Source of the DNA: Thuidium tamariscinum
Taxonomy: Eukaryota; Streptophyta; Bryopsida; Hypnales; Thuidiaceae
DNA length: 64,000 bases
Direction of reading: 5' to 3'
Assembly (NCBI GenBank): GCA_947034885.2
Contig: OX344750.2
Location: 8,414,501 to 8,478,500, forward strand
Below are positions 23,838 through 34,625 of this stretch, piece after piece; positions within the stretch are counted from its first letter, which is position 1, and every line of letters starts with the position of its first letter. The position numbers and the translations under genes are program-made. A model generated the notes under the pieces. It was not told the origin of the DNA. It saw only the letters and a program-made list of their open reading frames with translations, and searched no databases.

Positions 23838-25103
23838 TGTCGCAACACAGGGTAAGTAAATTCCCTGTTATACTCACAAAAATCACTGTAGAGTATAACT
23901 AAGTGACTCTAAAGATCGAACCCGCGAGATTCTGTGAAGTATCTGGCTTAGTTAAGCGATTAAGATAGGACAGCTCCCAAAACTCTATAATCCGGTTCTA
24001 GATCTAGAACCGGAAATACACAAATAACCCGAGACGACAACCCGTTATCCCGTTCAAAAACTGATATCCTAGCAATCTGGTCCGGAACGGATCCGTTCCT
24101 TCACTTTTCCGGTTTCCCGGATTTTATCCGTTCTGTCAGACTGCAACGGATCCGCTCCCTAACGAGTTCCGCTCCTGGTTTCCTCTTCGGACCAATCCGT
24201 TCCGGATGATCCGTCCACACCCGTTCCTCAATCCGGTTTGGTTTTGCCTCTGTTTTACCATCAGAGGGGTCGCCGCTTGATTTTGTGAGCGGTAGGCCCA
24301 CCGCTCCTTCCGTGACTTATAGTGGCTGAAGACCCACTTTCTACCCGTTAATTCTAAATTTACTTCAGATCCGGTTTGATCCCTCACAACAATCCAGACA
24401 AAGATCCGGACTGTAGGTCACACAGAGATCCCCCGTACGATCTTCTCATACTACAACGACTTTGACGCGACTTTCCGTTCCTGGGGAGCCAGGTGGCTAC
24501 AAGTGTATCCGTCCATTCCAACGTCAACCAGAACTCTTCCGTTTGCCACAAAGACGGTGAGACCTCACAGGAGATCGGACACTCAACTGGGTTTCCCACC
24601 CAGGAGCTCTAGCACGATTAAGGAATCCTTCCCTCTCGTCTAGCCTAACAACGGCTTTCTCACCCGGAATCTTAAGTCCTAGAAGCGCTGAGGCGCTAGA
24701 GTTACACTCCCAACTCTTCTCTACCCGTTCTCATATACTCAGACACGGAAAATAAGCACCAAAGGGAGAATGTCGCCTGCAAAACCACTTGCGCCTTCCT
24801 AACTCCGCGTCGCGCCGCCCTGCCAAACTCGGGAGATACACACGCAAAGCAAGAGAGAATAAAATACACAAAGATAATGCAGAGGAAAAGACTCCCAGTC
24901 CACCGCGAGGGGACTGACTTAAATAATGGGCAAAAAGCAAAAAGTGCCATACAAGTCCGCCGCGATTATCGCTCGGCGGATCCGTTCCTACCTACTTCTG
25001 AACCGGAACGGATTCCAACCCGCTCCAAGTTCCTAAACCGGACCGGATTTCCTCCTGATCCGTTCCTAAGTTAAAAACTACAAAAACAGGAAAGTCCTAA
25101 TAC

Positions 25104-26786
25104 CTACGTATCCGGCTCTGCTACCCTAGATCCTATAGTCGGGCTTTCCGCCCTACTGATCTGCTCGAAGACCTCGGTGAGGTTCCGATTCCGTTCTCCG
25201 TCTGTTGCAACCGGAGCTCCAGTAACCGGACTCGCAGGAGACTCCGACAACTGAATTGCCGCCTCCCGGTTGCCCGTTGACGCTCGCCCTGACTTCTTGG
25301 ATTGCGGCGTCCTGTCCTTCCCTGGTCTCTGAGGCAACCCTTCGGAAATATCCGGTAGAGACAGATCGGAGAGTCTGACCGGAATTTCCGTCAGTCTCCG
25401 GCTACAGTCTTCCATCCGTTCGGCCGCCTCCCGAACCTTCACCAAAGTCGTCTCCACCTTTTCGGAGAAGTCGGACAGAATCCGGACTATCCGGCTTCCG
25501 GATAGTTTCTTCTCCTTGTGCACCTCTTCGTCAAACAGTTGAGCCCGGATGACAGCCGATCCGGGTTCCCCGAATGTTGCCTTCACGTGCTCCGCCAGTT
25601 TGACGGTCTCCGCCGCCATCTCCTTGGTAGCGGCCTCGTTGTCCCTGAGAACAAGGAGCTCCGCCTTCAAACCGTCAACTTCCTCCTGAAGTTTCCGGTT
25701 TTCCTCCTCCATCTTGGCGAGATCCGCGGGCGAGGCGATGCAATTCCCTACCACGGTCGGGAGAGTATGATCTGGTCTGCCATTGACCATCCCCGCGATG
25801 TTCTCCAAGACGATCCGCTTGACCTCCCAATCCGCTCGGATGTTGCACAGGATTTCCGTCAGTTGCACGAACGGATCACTGGGATCCGTTTCCTCTGCTG
25901 TTGGTTCGGCCTGACCCGGTTCGGATGGTCCCGCTCTGCCTTCCGTTCCCGGATTGCGTCGGACCGGAGGAGATCCCCTCGTGTTCGGCGGTGTGGTCTT
26001 CTGCCGCTTCACGAGCGGAACTTCCGGTTCCTCTTCCTTATCCGAGTCCTCCCGCTCTGTCTCGGACTCGGAGCTCTCCTCATCATCCGTTGACGTCTCC
26101 CCGTACGTCAAGACTATCTTCTGGGTGTGCCACGTCTTCTCTTCCGTATCCGAAAGGAGCTGTAGATGGTGGTAGAGGTGGAAGAGGTAGGGGGAGATCG
26201 GAGTTGCCCTACTCCCTCCGAGGTTCTTCAGTAACCGGGTGATCAGGTCCTGTATGATCCGGCCCCAGTCCACTTTCCGGTCTCCGATCAGCGCACCGAA
26301 AATGGTGTTGGCCAGGCCGATCGTGATCCGGGTTGGCTTCTCCGGATGAAGGATCGGAAGCAGAAACTTCAACAGGCGCCTATGCCTGTCTTCGTTGCAG
26401 TCCATGATCCGGTATCCGTCCTTCGGGTGAGGGGTGCCACTGAACTTGTTTTGGAGGAAGTCTACCTTCCTCCCGGCCGGTCCGTGCCCCTGGTGTTTGA
26501 ACCCGTATACGGCCCTCCAGTGCGCCTCCGTCCATTTGTGCGGCATTCCCCGCGCCGTGTTGTCGAACTGATTCGACACCTTGCCCTTCAGCTCCTTCAC
26601 CATCCGCTCCTCCTTGAAACCCCAGGGTATCTCTGCTAACCCTAGACACCCCATGGTGGTCAAGTCCGCCATCAAGTTGCCTTTCTCCGGCTCTGTAGTA
26701 GGAATGAGCGGAACTACTTTCTTTAGTTTTATCCCTGAGGGTGGGGGTGTAGTGGACTCGGTTCTCTTCCGGCGTAGCTGCGGCAT
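25104..26786 (-). CDS. LTR-encoded 560-aa protein, copy a
   Basis: ATG at 26786, stop at 25104; entirely inside the LTR. Basic N-terminus (LRRKRTE). Residues ~45-225 form a folded-looking domain with HWRAVYGFKHQG, LANTIFGALIGD and SPYLFHLYHHLQLL, weakly reminiscent of plant transposon-associated domains. Then come an acidic stretch (~231-254), a nuclear-localisation-like VKRQK with Pro-rich sequence (~258-295), a coiled coil (~354-400), a second helical region (~435-470) and a Ser/Pro-rich tail. There is no RT, protease, integrase, zinc knuckle or membrane segment. It lies ~350 bp downstream of the LTR's TATA box, so it would be the first ORF on the element RNA. Function unknown; structural, regulatory or silencing-countering roles are guesses. 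Confidence 0.75.
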   Translation of the reverse strand: MPQLRRKRTESTTPPPSGIKLKKVVPLIPTTEPEKGNLMADLTTMGCLGLAEIPWGFKEERMVKELKGKVSNQFDNTARGMPHKWTEAHWRAVYGFKHQGHGPAGRKVDFLQNKFSGTPHPKDGYRIMDCNEDRHRRLLKFLLPILHPEKPTRITIGLANTIFGALIGDRKVDWGRIIQDLITRLLKNLGGSRATPISPYLFHLYHHLQLLSDTEEKTWHTQKIVLTYGETSTDDEESSESETEREDSDKEEEPEVPLVKRQKTTPPNTRGSPPVRRNPGTEGRAGPSEPGQAEPTAEETDPSDPFVQLTEILCNIRADWEVKRIVLENIAGMVNGRPDHTLPTVVGNCIASPADLAKMEEENRKLQEEVDGLKAELLVLRDNEAATKEMAAETVKLAEHVKATFGEPGSAVIRAQLFDEEVHKEKKLSGSRIVRILSDFSEKVETTLVKVREAAERMEDCSRRLTEIPVRLSDLSLPDISEGLPQRPGKDRTPQSKKSGRASTGNREAAIQLSESPASPVTGAPVATDGERNRNLTEVFEQISRAESPTIGSRVAEPDT

Positions 26787-27136
26787 GGCAACTATCCGGA
26801 AAACTACCTCACTTCTCTCCTAGCCGCACGTCCCGTTCCTCACACACACTCACAATGACAGACAAAACTAAACCGCCCGTAATAATCACCTGCACAAAAA
26901 CACACACAGTCCTCCCGCGCACACCAGCGCCTGGGCACACCGTCTGAAACCCGCGCACACTGACAATCGCCCGCCCTGACAAGTACCAGGCGCTACCACT
27001 GACAGCCGCGCCACAGAAAGTCGCGCCACCAAACACGCGCGGAAAACCAACTCACAGAAAAGGCGGAAAACGCTGAGGGTTGAAAAACACACAACGAAGC
27101 GCCTGAGAGCAAATGGGCCAACTGAAAATGTCAGGC

Positions 27137-27145
27137 CTTATATAG
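27137..27145 (-). promoter_or_regulatory. TATA box of LTR a
   Basis: CTATATAAG on the element strand, about 310 bp from the LTR's 5' end and just downstream of a GGAACGGAT-rich stretch. The transcript would start near 27110. Confidence 0.6.
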
Positions 27146-27457
27146 TTTCCAGAAATGGATCCGATCTTCCGTTCCTGATCATCCGTTCCCGTTCTCATCC
27201 AATCGGTCCAAGTCCGGAAATCATCCGTTCCGTTCTGGGACTGAATCCGGATAGAATCCGTTCTGTAGGGTCCGGAATTTTTCCGTTCCGGTATTCCGTC
27301 GTAATAAACCGGAATTATTCTGCCCCCGGTCTCTACAACATTATCTGGTACTACTTCTGGATCTTACCCATTCCCTGAACAAATCCGGTTGCTAAATTTT
27401 CCACTTTCCGCTCCATACTGACTTTAAATGGAAAGATCAAAAATATGTCTTGCCACA

Positions 27458-27475
27458 TTACCCCTTCCTCATCTG
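27458..27475 (-). other. Polypurine tract of copy 1
   Basis: GATGAGGAAGGGGTAA on the element strand, directly abutting the 3' LTR start TGTGGC. This is the position where plus-strand synthesis is primed. The pol stop codon is about 20 bp upstream. Confidence 0.75.
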
Positions 27476-27493
27476 TGAGCGTCCTCGCGAACA

Positions 27494-30400
27494 TCATCCC
27501 CCCTCATCTGAAGAAGTAGCTTCTAGGTACTTTTTCACCCTTGATCCGTTCACGCGAGTATCCAGCCACTGTCCTTGCAGATTCTCAAGTTGCAGGGATC
27601 CGTTCTGGAATACCTGGTTGACTCGGAAAGGCCCCATCCATCGTGTATGTAGCTTTCCCGGGAAATCCTTGTGTCGGTTGTCGTAAAGAAGGACAAGTCC
27701 GTTCTCTCGGATTCCGTGGTCAGCCGGGATCTTCCGGTCATAGTCTTCCTTCCGTTTGAACTGGATGCTCATGGTCCTTTCCAAGGCTGCAGTCCGGATC
27801 TCCTCCAATTCTTCAATTGCAAGAAGTCGTGGAAGTGTATCCACCCTCGGCTCAGCATTCCGGGCTGCCATTACCCGGAATGTTTCCACCTCTAACTCCA
27901 CTCCGTGAATTGCATTTTGGCCAAAAACCAAAAAGTACGGCGTCTGTCCGGTTGTATTCTTCTCTGTTGTATTGTACGCATGGACTGCCGAAGGTAGTTT
28001 CCGATCCCAGTCAGTCTTGTGAGCGGAAACCATCTTATTCAAAATCTTACCAATGATTCCGTTCGCACGCTCCGTCAATCCGTTCGCTTTTGGATTATAG
28101 GGAGTCGTCTTCCGGTGCTTAATAAGGTATTTGTTGGTGATGTCGATGATGACATCGTTGAGGAAATGTGTCCCTCGGTCACTGACCAGCTCCAATGGGT
28201 GTCCAAACCGCATGAGAATCTCCTCAAACAAAAAGTTCACGGAAGTTTCAACGTCATTCTTCCTTGTCGCCTTGGCTTCTACCCACTTCGTTGCATAGTC
28301 CGTCGCCAGGATGATGTACCTCTTCCTCCTTGCACTGACGGGAAAAATGGGTCCAATAAAGTCTATGCCCCATTTTTCGAATGGTGCTAGGGGAATGATA
28401 GGAGTAAGCGGCCAGTGGTTCCGGAAGGATGGTGCTCCTGTCCGTTGACACTGATCGCAACTTCGAACAAAATTTTTCACATCTCGGTGTAGGAACGGCC
28501 ACCAGTATCCGGCCGACCGGATCCGGTTAACTGTACTCATGGAGGCGAAGTGCCCTCCAGAGCTTCCAGCGTGAAGTGCACGTATTACCTTCTTCTGTTC
28601 CGCCGGTTCCAGACATCGTCGGAGAATGTCGTCCGCTCCTAACTTGAAAAGGACTCCCCTAATCAGAGTGTAAGGAGCCACTTTTCTATGAAAGATCTCT
28701 TTCTCCTCCCGATCCATCTGTTCAGGGTATCTAGACTCTACGAAATAATCTATGACGTCTTGGTACTCTGAAACAGTCTCATTGTTGAGGTGAAAGACTT
28801 CTAAAGAAGAATCCGGATTCTCTTTTTCATCCGGAATCTTCAGAGAATCCGGAAACTCATCTGGAAACTCAGCAGAAATATCTGCTACGGATTCCTTCCC
28901 TCTCTGCCTTGAGAGGTAATCCGCGTTTGAATTTGCTTTTCCCGGTTTAACTCTAACCTCATAGTTAAACTCTTGTAAAAGTAAAATCCATCTTGCAATC
29001 CGGCCTGACAGATCCGGTTTATTTACAAGATATTTCAAAGAGTCATGGTCTGTGTGAAAAATTACCTTATACCCCAATAGGTAATGTCGGAATTTCTTAC
29101 AGGAATACACCACTGCTAGCGCCTCTCGTTCTGTGGTCGTGTAATTCCGTTCTGCCAAACTCATCTGTCTGCTTGCATAATAGATCGGATTCTCACGCTT
29201 CTCTTGGTCGAACTGCCACAGAATAGATCCCAGACACCAACCGGATGCATCGATGGTGACGTGGAACTCATTTGCCCAATCCGAAACACAGAGGATCGGA
29301 GCTCGAGCAAGCTGGGTTTTGAGATCCTCAAAGGCTTGCTGTCGTTTTCCGGTCCACTCAAATTCCGCATCCTTCTTGAGAAGTTCCGTAAGAGGTATAG
29401 CCCTCTTGGCGTATCCGTCAATGAATCTGCGGTAGTAGCCTACACATCCAAGGAAACCCCGAATCTCTCTTACGCTCGTGGGAGGTAGTAGAGATAGAAT
29501 TACCTTTACCTTTTCCAGGTCTGCTTGCAGTCCGTTCTGGCTTACCATATGTCCAAGCAGGATTCCGGAATTCATCCCGAAAAAACATTTACCCGGATGC
29601 AACTTCAAGTTGGTCTCCCGGCATCTTTCAAAAGTTTTCCGTAAACAATCGAGATGACTTTTCCGGTCACTAAAAACCGCAAAGTCGTCTATAAAAATTT
29701 CGATGAAGTGTCGAAGAAAGTCTTTGAAAATGTCCATCATTAATCGTTGAAAGGTTCCGGGTGCATTGCACAAACCAAACGGCATCCTGGTGAAAGCGTA
29801 CGTACCCCATTCTGTTGTAAATGTGGTTTTCAGCTGGTCACACCATCGGATGAATACTTGGTTGTATCCCGAAAATCCGTCCAGGAAGCTGTAACACTCG
29901 TGTCTAGCTACATGATCCAAAATGATATCGGTGAACGGAAGTGGAAAGTAGTCTTTTCGGGTTGCTGCATTCAGCTTCCGGAAGTCCTGGCATACCCGGA
30001 TCTTGACCTTTCCATCCGTTCCTACCTTCTTTGGAACCACCACAATGGGAGAGACCCACTCGGAATTGTTGACTGGGTAGATGAATCCGGCTTCCAGTAA
30101 CCGATCGATCTCCTCCTTCACCATCAACGAGTACTTGGGGTTGAGCCGGTACTGTCGCTGACGGACCGGAATGGATTCTTCCGTCAAGTCAATGTGGTGT
30201 TCTCCTAAATGCGGGGGAATCCCTGTCAAGTCAGTCGGCTTCCAGGCAAAAATATCCAGATACTCCCTCAACAGTTGAGTGTACCTGGTCCTCTCCGTAT
30301 CCTGCAAAAATTTGTTCAGATAGAAACTCTTGCCGGGACCGATCTCTTCCTTCTCATAATCCGTGGATGCGACAACCGGCTTGATTTTCTCCGTGTGTGC

Positions 30401-31606
30401 TTCTTCCGGATCGAGGACCAAATGTCCCCATTCTCCTTTATTTGACGTACTGCTGCTGACCGGAAGATTTCCGTTCCTGATCTGTAGGGCAATCCACTCA
30501 GCCGTGAGCGGAACACTAGACTCCCCTAAACTTCGATCCTCAGAAACTGGGTTAAGATCCTCCTTTGGAGTGTATTCTAACACAGCGTTAGAGAATCCAA
30601 AGTTTGACTCCGACTCGTGCCCAAATGAATCCACATAATAGGATGGATCGGAATCTTCCGGATCCGTCCAGTCGGATGTATAACCTTCTGAGTCGCTAGT
30701 CTCCCCCAAGTGACGCTCGGTGACCCAGGGTATCCGGATTGAAGGTTTCCCCACAACCAACTCCTTGGCTCCCCAATCCACGAGTACTCGCGCAGAGTAC
30801 AGCCATGGCCTCCCAAGCAGCATAGGAAAAGGTCTCCCTTTGTTAACACGGATGATGACAAAGTTCAGAAGGTAATCCGTTCCTCCGATCCGGGTTGGGA
30901 CCTGTGACAATCTCCCAACCGGATTCACTCGCGATTGATCCGCCATACGAAGAACTTGATCCGTGGCTTCAAACGTAGTGAATCCCAGATCAAATGCTGT
31001 TTCTTCCAACATCAGGTTCACTCCTGATCCACCATCGATAGGAACCTTTGGAATAGAACACCCTTCTATTTCCACAGTGACTTCTGGTGCTCCGGCATCC
31101 TCCGGTTTAGAGTAGTTCACCGCGACAGATGGAAGTTTCACCTTCTTCTTCCGTTTCCGTGTCCAGGAATCCCGGATCAGCTTCTGGTACATCACATTGT
31201 CGTGGATGAGCTGTCCGATCGTCACGTTCGCCTTCTGGTCCTTGATGTCCTGGATGATGTTATACTCGTGGGCCCTCACGTCCGGGTTCAGTATCACTGG
31301 AGTGTCATCGAAAGTAACTTTCTTCCGTTCTGGCACTATTTTTTCTGCAGAGATATCCGCTCGTACTTCGGCACTAATGTCGATCGGAATCCAGTTCCGC
31401 TCCATCCCTTCCTCCGAGTGGTCTTTCTCCGGTTCCGGAACTCGTAAGGAAGGGGGCGGATCAGACTCACTGCTCGATTCCGGCTTCCTTCTGTGCTTTT
31501 TCTTCCTGCCCCTGACAGACCGTTCCGGCTGATTCCGGGTGGAACTGCGGGTGGATACCCGGTGCACCAAATTCTCCATCCCCCCTGGCAGTTCCACCTC
31601 GCACCG
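27494..31606 (-). CDS. pol: Pol polyprotein (protease-RT-RNase H-integrase), copy 1
   Basis: The frame is open from the codon after UGA at 31609-31607 to the stop at 27496-27494. It is in the same frame as gag and has no ATG in the first few codons, so it is probably made by stop readthrough. Residues counted from the GTG at 31597: protease IDGGSG 187-192; reverse transcriptase with FLDG (D573) and FIDDF (D637, D638); RNase H D783 and D850; integrase H1009, H1016, C1047, C1050, then D1079, D1140 and E1176, with the canonical 35-residue D-E spacing. All catalytic residues are present and the frame is uninterrupted for 1,367 codons. FIDDF instead of YLDD and the DGG-type protease fit the OTA branch. 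I saw no chromodomain. Probably competent. Confidence 0.9.
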   Translation of the reverse strand, partial: RCEVELPGGMENLVHRVSTRSSTRNQPERSVRGRKKKHRRKPESSSESDPPPSLRVPEPEKDHSEEGMERNWIPIDISAEVRADISAEKIVPERKKVTFDDTPVILNPDVRAHEYNIIQDIKDQKANVTIGQLIHDNVMYQKLIRDSWTRKRKKKVKLPSVAVNYSKPEDAGAPEVTVEIEGCSIPKVPIDGGSGVNLMLEETAFDLGFTTFEATDQVLRMADQSRVNPVGRLSQVPTRIGGTDYLLNFVIIRVNKGRPFPMLLGRPWLYSARVLVDWGAKELVVGKPSIRIPWVTERHLGETSDSEGYTSDWTDPEDSDPSYYVDSFGHESESNFGFSNAVLEYTPKEDLNPVSEDRSLGESSVPLTAEWIALQIRNGNLPVSSSTSNKGEWGHLVLDPEEAHTEKIKPVVASTDYEKEEIGPGKSFYLNKFLQDTERTRYTQLLREYLDIFAWKPTDLTGIPPHLGEHHIDLTEESIPVRQRQYRLNPKYSLMVKEEIDRLLEAGFIYPVNNSEWVSPIVVVPKKVGTDGKVKIRVCQDFRKLNAATRKDYFPLPFTDIILDHVARHECYSFLDGFSGYNQVFIRWCDQLKTTFTTEWGTYAFTRMPFGLCNAPGTFQRLMMDIFKDFLRHFIEIFIDDFAVFSDRKSHLDCLRKTFERCRETNLKLHPGKCFFGMNSGILLGHMVSQNGLQADLEKVKVILSLLPPTSVREIRGFLGCVGYYRRFIDGYAKRAIPLTELLKKDAEFEWTGKRQQAFEDLKTQLARAPILCVSDWANEFHVTIDASGWCLGSILWQFDQEKRENPIYYASRQMSLAERNYTTTEREALAVVYSCKKFRHYLLGYKVIFHTDHDSLKYLVNKPDLSGRIARWILLLQEFNYEVRVKPGKANSNADYLSRQRGKESVADISAEFPDEFPDSLKIPDEKENPDSSLEVFHLNNETVSEYQDVIDYFVESRYPEQMDREEKEIFHRKVAPYTLIRGVLFKLGADDILRRCLEPAEQKKVIRALHAGSSGGHFASMSTVNRIRSAGYWWPFLHRDVKNFVRSCDQCQRTGAPSFRNHWPLTPIIPLAPFEKWGIDFIGPIFPVSARRKRYIILATDYATKWVEAKATRKNDVETSVNFLFEEILMRFGHPLELVSDRGTHFLNDVIIDITNKYLIKHRKTTPYNPKANGLTERANGIIGKILNKMVSAHKTDWDRKLPSAVHAYNTTEKNTTGQTPYFLVFGQNAIHGVELEVETFRVMAARNAEPRVDTLPRLLAIEELEEIRTAALERTMSIQFKRKEDYDRKIPADHGIRENGLVLLYDNRHKDFPGKLHTRWMGPFRVNQVFQNGSLQLENLQGQWLDTRVNGSRVKKYLEATSSDEGG

Positions 31607-32071
31607 TCACTTCTCTGGATTTTCCGTCCCAGCAGTGTGTCCGTAATTGAGCGCGGTCTGCTCCCTCGGTAGAATTTGCACCTTCTTGTACACCGGTCTT
31701 GGCTGTACCGGCTTGGGACATTGCTCCTCCTGATGTCCATATTCTTGGCAATTCTGGCACGGAAGAGTTCGCGGAGCACCCTGCCCCAGTCCTCTGTTGG
31801 GACAGGCGTTGGCATAGTGTCCTGGCTCTCCACACCCGTAACAGATAACTACTTGTCTATCCGGATAGCCAGAGGTTCGGATCGGCTGCTGCACCATCAT
31901 TCCTTGACTTGATCCTGGTAGGAAGTTCCGGCTCAATATGTTGGGCCGGATTGGTACTGCAATACCCTTCCCTCGCCCGTACGTTGGCTGAACTTGGTAC
32001 ACTTCTTCTTCCTCTTCTTCTGCCATGGTGTAGTAGATCTCCTCTTCCGGAAACACATACTGCACTTGTTT
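31607..32071 (-). CDS. Second nucleocapsid segment (two zinc knuckles), copy 1
   Basis: The frame lies between the gag UAG (32074-32072) and a UGA (31609-31607), in phase with both gag and pol and without an early ATG. It encodes an acidic stretch, then two CX2CX4HX4C zinc knuckles (CYGCGEPGHYANAC and CQNCQEYGHQEEQC). With the knuckle at gag's end this makes three, split by a stop. It is most simply the C-terminal extension of Gag made by UAG readthrough. The UGA is followed by CGG, a context known to be leaky in plant RNA viruses. Confidence 0.7.
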   Translation of the reverse strand, partial: KQVQYVFPEEEIYYTMAEEEEEEVYQVQPTYGRGKGIAVPIRPNILSRNFLPGSSQGMMVQQPIRTSGYPDRQVVICYGCGEPGHYANACPNRGLGQGAPRTLPCQNCQEYGHQEEQCPKPVQPRPVYKKVQILPREQTALNYGHTAGTENPEK

Positions 32072-33214
32072 CTAGGTGATTCTCTGGCATTCGCTCGGGT
32101 AGTGACCCGGTTCTCCACATCTTCCACACCAAACGTTGGAGCGCGAGGTCGGAATTATCCGCCTAGGCTTCCGGTTCTCAGCAAGGTTGACCTTGATCAC
32201 CTCCAAAGATTGCTGAATGCTCTTCATCATATTCTTCGAATCCGTATCTTCAGTCTTTACCTTCACAATGGTCTTCCCTCGAAGGCCCTTCGATTTCGAG
32301 GAACGTCGAGGAGGTGAATCGCTCCGCTCCTCATCCGAACTTGATGAACTTGGATCGGAAACTTCCGTTCCAGAAGTGTCGGAACTACTTTCCGTCTCCG
32401 AAGTCTTCCGGTGGTGCTTCTTCCGGTTTTTCTTGTGCTTGCCCTTCTCTTTCTTCTCATTACTTCTAAGGGACTCCCTTAATGACTGAGCTGAATTTTC
32501 GTAGTTGGCAGCAGCATCCATGGCCTCTCTCAAAGTCCTCGGTCGCGTCTGACGGATCAGAAATCCCATGGATTTTGGTAAACCGGCAACGTACCACTCC
32601 ACCTGCAAGCTGGGAGCAATCTCAGTAGTCAGTTTCTGAATGAGTGCCTTAACCCTTTGTCCATACTTACGAACGGATTCTGATGGCCTCATAGTAAGAG
32701 TACTCAACCGTCCCAAGGCTCTGGCTTCTCCCCCCACTTCACGGAATGCCTGCAAGAATTCCGTTCTCAATTGGTTCCAATCATTTCGGACCGGATCCGT
32801 AATATCTTGGTACCATTTGAGAGCTTCTCCCTTTAACAGTCCTTGAAAGATCCTTCTCTGGGCCGCCTCATTCTCTTGATTGGCTATTGCCGTTGATTCA
32901 AACTCGCAGAGCCAGTCATCCGCATCTTGACTTCCGTCGCCCTTGAAACGCTTGTATCTTAACCGGGTCATGATGTCTTCGTTCTCCAGAATCGGATCTT
33001 CCCGCTCTTGCTCTAATTCCCGGTCAGGAGATGGAGGCGAATCTACAATTCTAGGATCTACTTCCTCTCTGGATCCGGTTCCTAGATCTACAGCAGGATG
33101 ATCTTCCGGATCGGAGCTCTCCGGATTGCTAAGATAAGGTCCGGATGATCCTTCCGCCTGCTGGCTTGGACCAAATCGTTCAGACCTCCTCACTTTCCGT
33201 GCCCCCTTTTTCAT
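32072..33214 (-). CDS. gag: Gag, copy 1
   Basis: ATG at 33214, UAG at 32074-32072; 380 residues. Disordered acidic N-terminus, then a retrotransposon Gag core (~100-240) with DADDWLCEFES, GLLKGEALKWYQ and LRTEFLQAFRE. Next come a Lys-rich and Ser/Asp-rich linker and a C-terminal CX2CX4HX4C zinc knuckle (C363, C366, H371, C376). It would form the particle and bind RNA. The stop is four codons after the last cysteine, and the frame continues into further zinc knuckles. The primer binding site lies 117 bp upstream of the ATG. Confidence 0.85.
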   Translation of the reverse strand: MKKGARKVRRSERFGPSQQAEGSSGPYLSNPESSDPEDHPAVDLGTGSREEVDPRIVDSPPSPDRELEQEREDPILENEDIMTRLRYKRFKGDGSQDADDWLCEFESTAIANQENEAAQRRIFQGLLKGEALKWYQDITDPVRNDWNQLRTEFLQAFREVGGEARALGRLSTLTMRPSESVRKYGQRVKALIQKLTTEIAPSLQVEWYVAGLPKSMGFLIRQTRPRTLREAMDAAANYENSAQSLRESLRSNEKKEKGKHKKNRKKHHRKTSETESSSDTSGTEVSDPSSSSSDEERSDSPPRRSSKSKGLRGKTIVKVKTEDTDSKNMMKSIQQSLEVIKVNLAENRKPRRIIPTSRSNVWCGRCGEPGHYPSECQRIT

Positions 33215-33330
33215 GGATTAGAAATCTCTATTTCTATAAGAAAGCTAACTCCGAGAAATGGTAAACTAAAATGGGGAAAACAAGACTGTCCCTTCTATTT
33301 CCTGTCGCAACGAAGCCGATAGCTTTAGAA

Positions 33331-33348
33331 TCCCCGGCAGCGGCGCCA
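33331..33348 (-). other. Primer binding site, tRNA-Asp type, copy 1
   Basis: TGGCGCCGCTGCCGGGGA on the element strand, 11 bp inside the LTR edge. It is complementary to the 3' end of plant tRNA-Asp (ending CCCCGGCAACGGCGCCA) with one mismatch. This primer is typical of Athila-like elements. It lies between LTR b and gag of copy 1. Confidence 0.8.
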
Positions 33349-34625
33349 GATTTTTGCCATGTCGCAACACAGGGTAAGTAAATTCCCTGTTATACTCACA
33401 AAAATCACTGTAGAGTATAACTAAGTGACTCTAAAGATCGAACCCGCGAGATTCTGTGAAGTATCTGGCTTAGTTAAGCGATTAAGATAGGACAGCTCCC
33501 AAAACTCTATAATCCGGTTCTAGATCTAGAACCGGAAATACACAAATAACCCGAGACGACAACCCGTTATCCCGTTCAAAAACTGATATCCTAGCAATCT
33601 GGTCCGGAACGGATCCGTTCCTTCACTTTTCCGGTTTCCCGGATTTTATCCGTTCTGTCAGACTGCAACGGATCCGCTCCCTAACGAGTTCCGCTCCTGG
33701 TTTCCTCTTCGGACCAATCCGTTCCGGATGATCCGTCCACACCCGTTCCTCAATCCGGTTTGGTTTTGCCTCTGTTTTACCATCAGAGGGGTCGCCGCTT
33801 GATTTTGTGAGCGGTAGGCCCACCGCTCCTTCCGTGACTTATAGTGGCTGAAGACCCACTTTCTACCCGTTAATTCTAAATTTACTTCAGATCCGGTTTG
33901 ATCCCTCACAACAATCCAGACAAAGATCCGGACTGTAGGTCACACAGAGATCCCCCGTACGATCTTCTCATACTACAACGACTTTGACGCGACTTTCCGT
34001 TCCTGGGGAGCCAGGTGGCTACAAGTGTATCCGTCCATTCCAACGTCAACCAGAACTCTTCCGTTTGCCACAAAGACGGTGAGACCTCACAGGAGATCGG
34101 ACACTCAACTGGGTTTCCCACCCAGGAGCTCTAGCACGATTAAGGAATCCTTCCCTCTCGTCTAGCCTAACAACGGCTTTCTCACCCGGAATCTTAAGTC
34201 CTAGAAGCGCTGAGGCGCTAGAGTTACACTCCCAACTCTTCTCTACCCGTTCTCATATACTCAGACACGGAAAATAAGCACCAAAGGGAGAATGTCGCCT
34301 GCAAAACCACTTGCGCCTTCCTAACTCCGCGTCGCGCCGCCCTGCCAAACTCGGGAGATACACACGCAAAGCAAGAGAGAATAAAATACACAAAGATAAT
34401 GCAGAGGAAAAGACTCCCAGTCCACCGCGAGGGGACTGACTTAAATAATGGGCAAAAAGCAAAAAGTGCCATACAAGTCCGCCGCGATTATCGCTCGGCG
34501 GATCCGTTCCTACCTACTTCTGAACCGGAACGGATTCCAACCCGCTCCAAGTTCCTAAACCGGACCGGATTTCCTCCTGATCCGTTCCTAAGTTAAAAAC
34601 TACAAAAACAGGAAAGTCCTAATAC

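Larger units (their letters stand above)
23838..27457 (-). repeat. LTR a (3' LTR of copy 1)
   Basis: 3,620 bp, starting at the target duplication and ending at the polypurine tract side. Contains the TATA box at 27137-27145 and the 560-codon ORF. It has T at 25773 where LTRs b and c have C, in a CpG context, silent in the ORF. Confidence 0.9.

Noticed and set aside
25518-26093. 191-codon plus-strand frame in each LTR (also at 35040 and 44562)
   Set aside because: It is antisense to the 560-codon ORF, which has better composition, a TATA box and the element's orientation. Cys/Arg/Leu-rich shadow.
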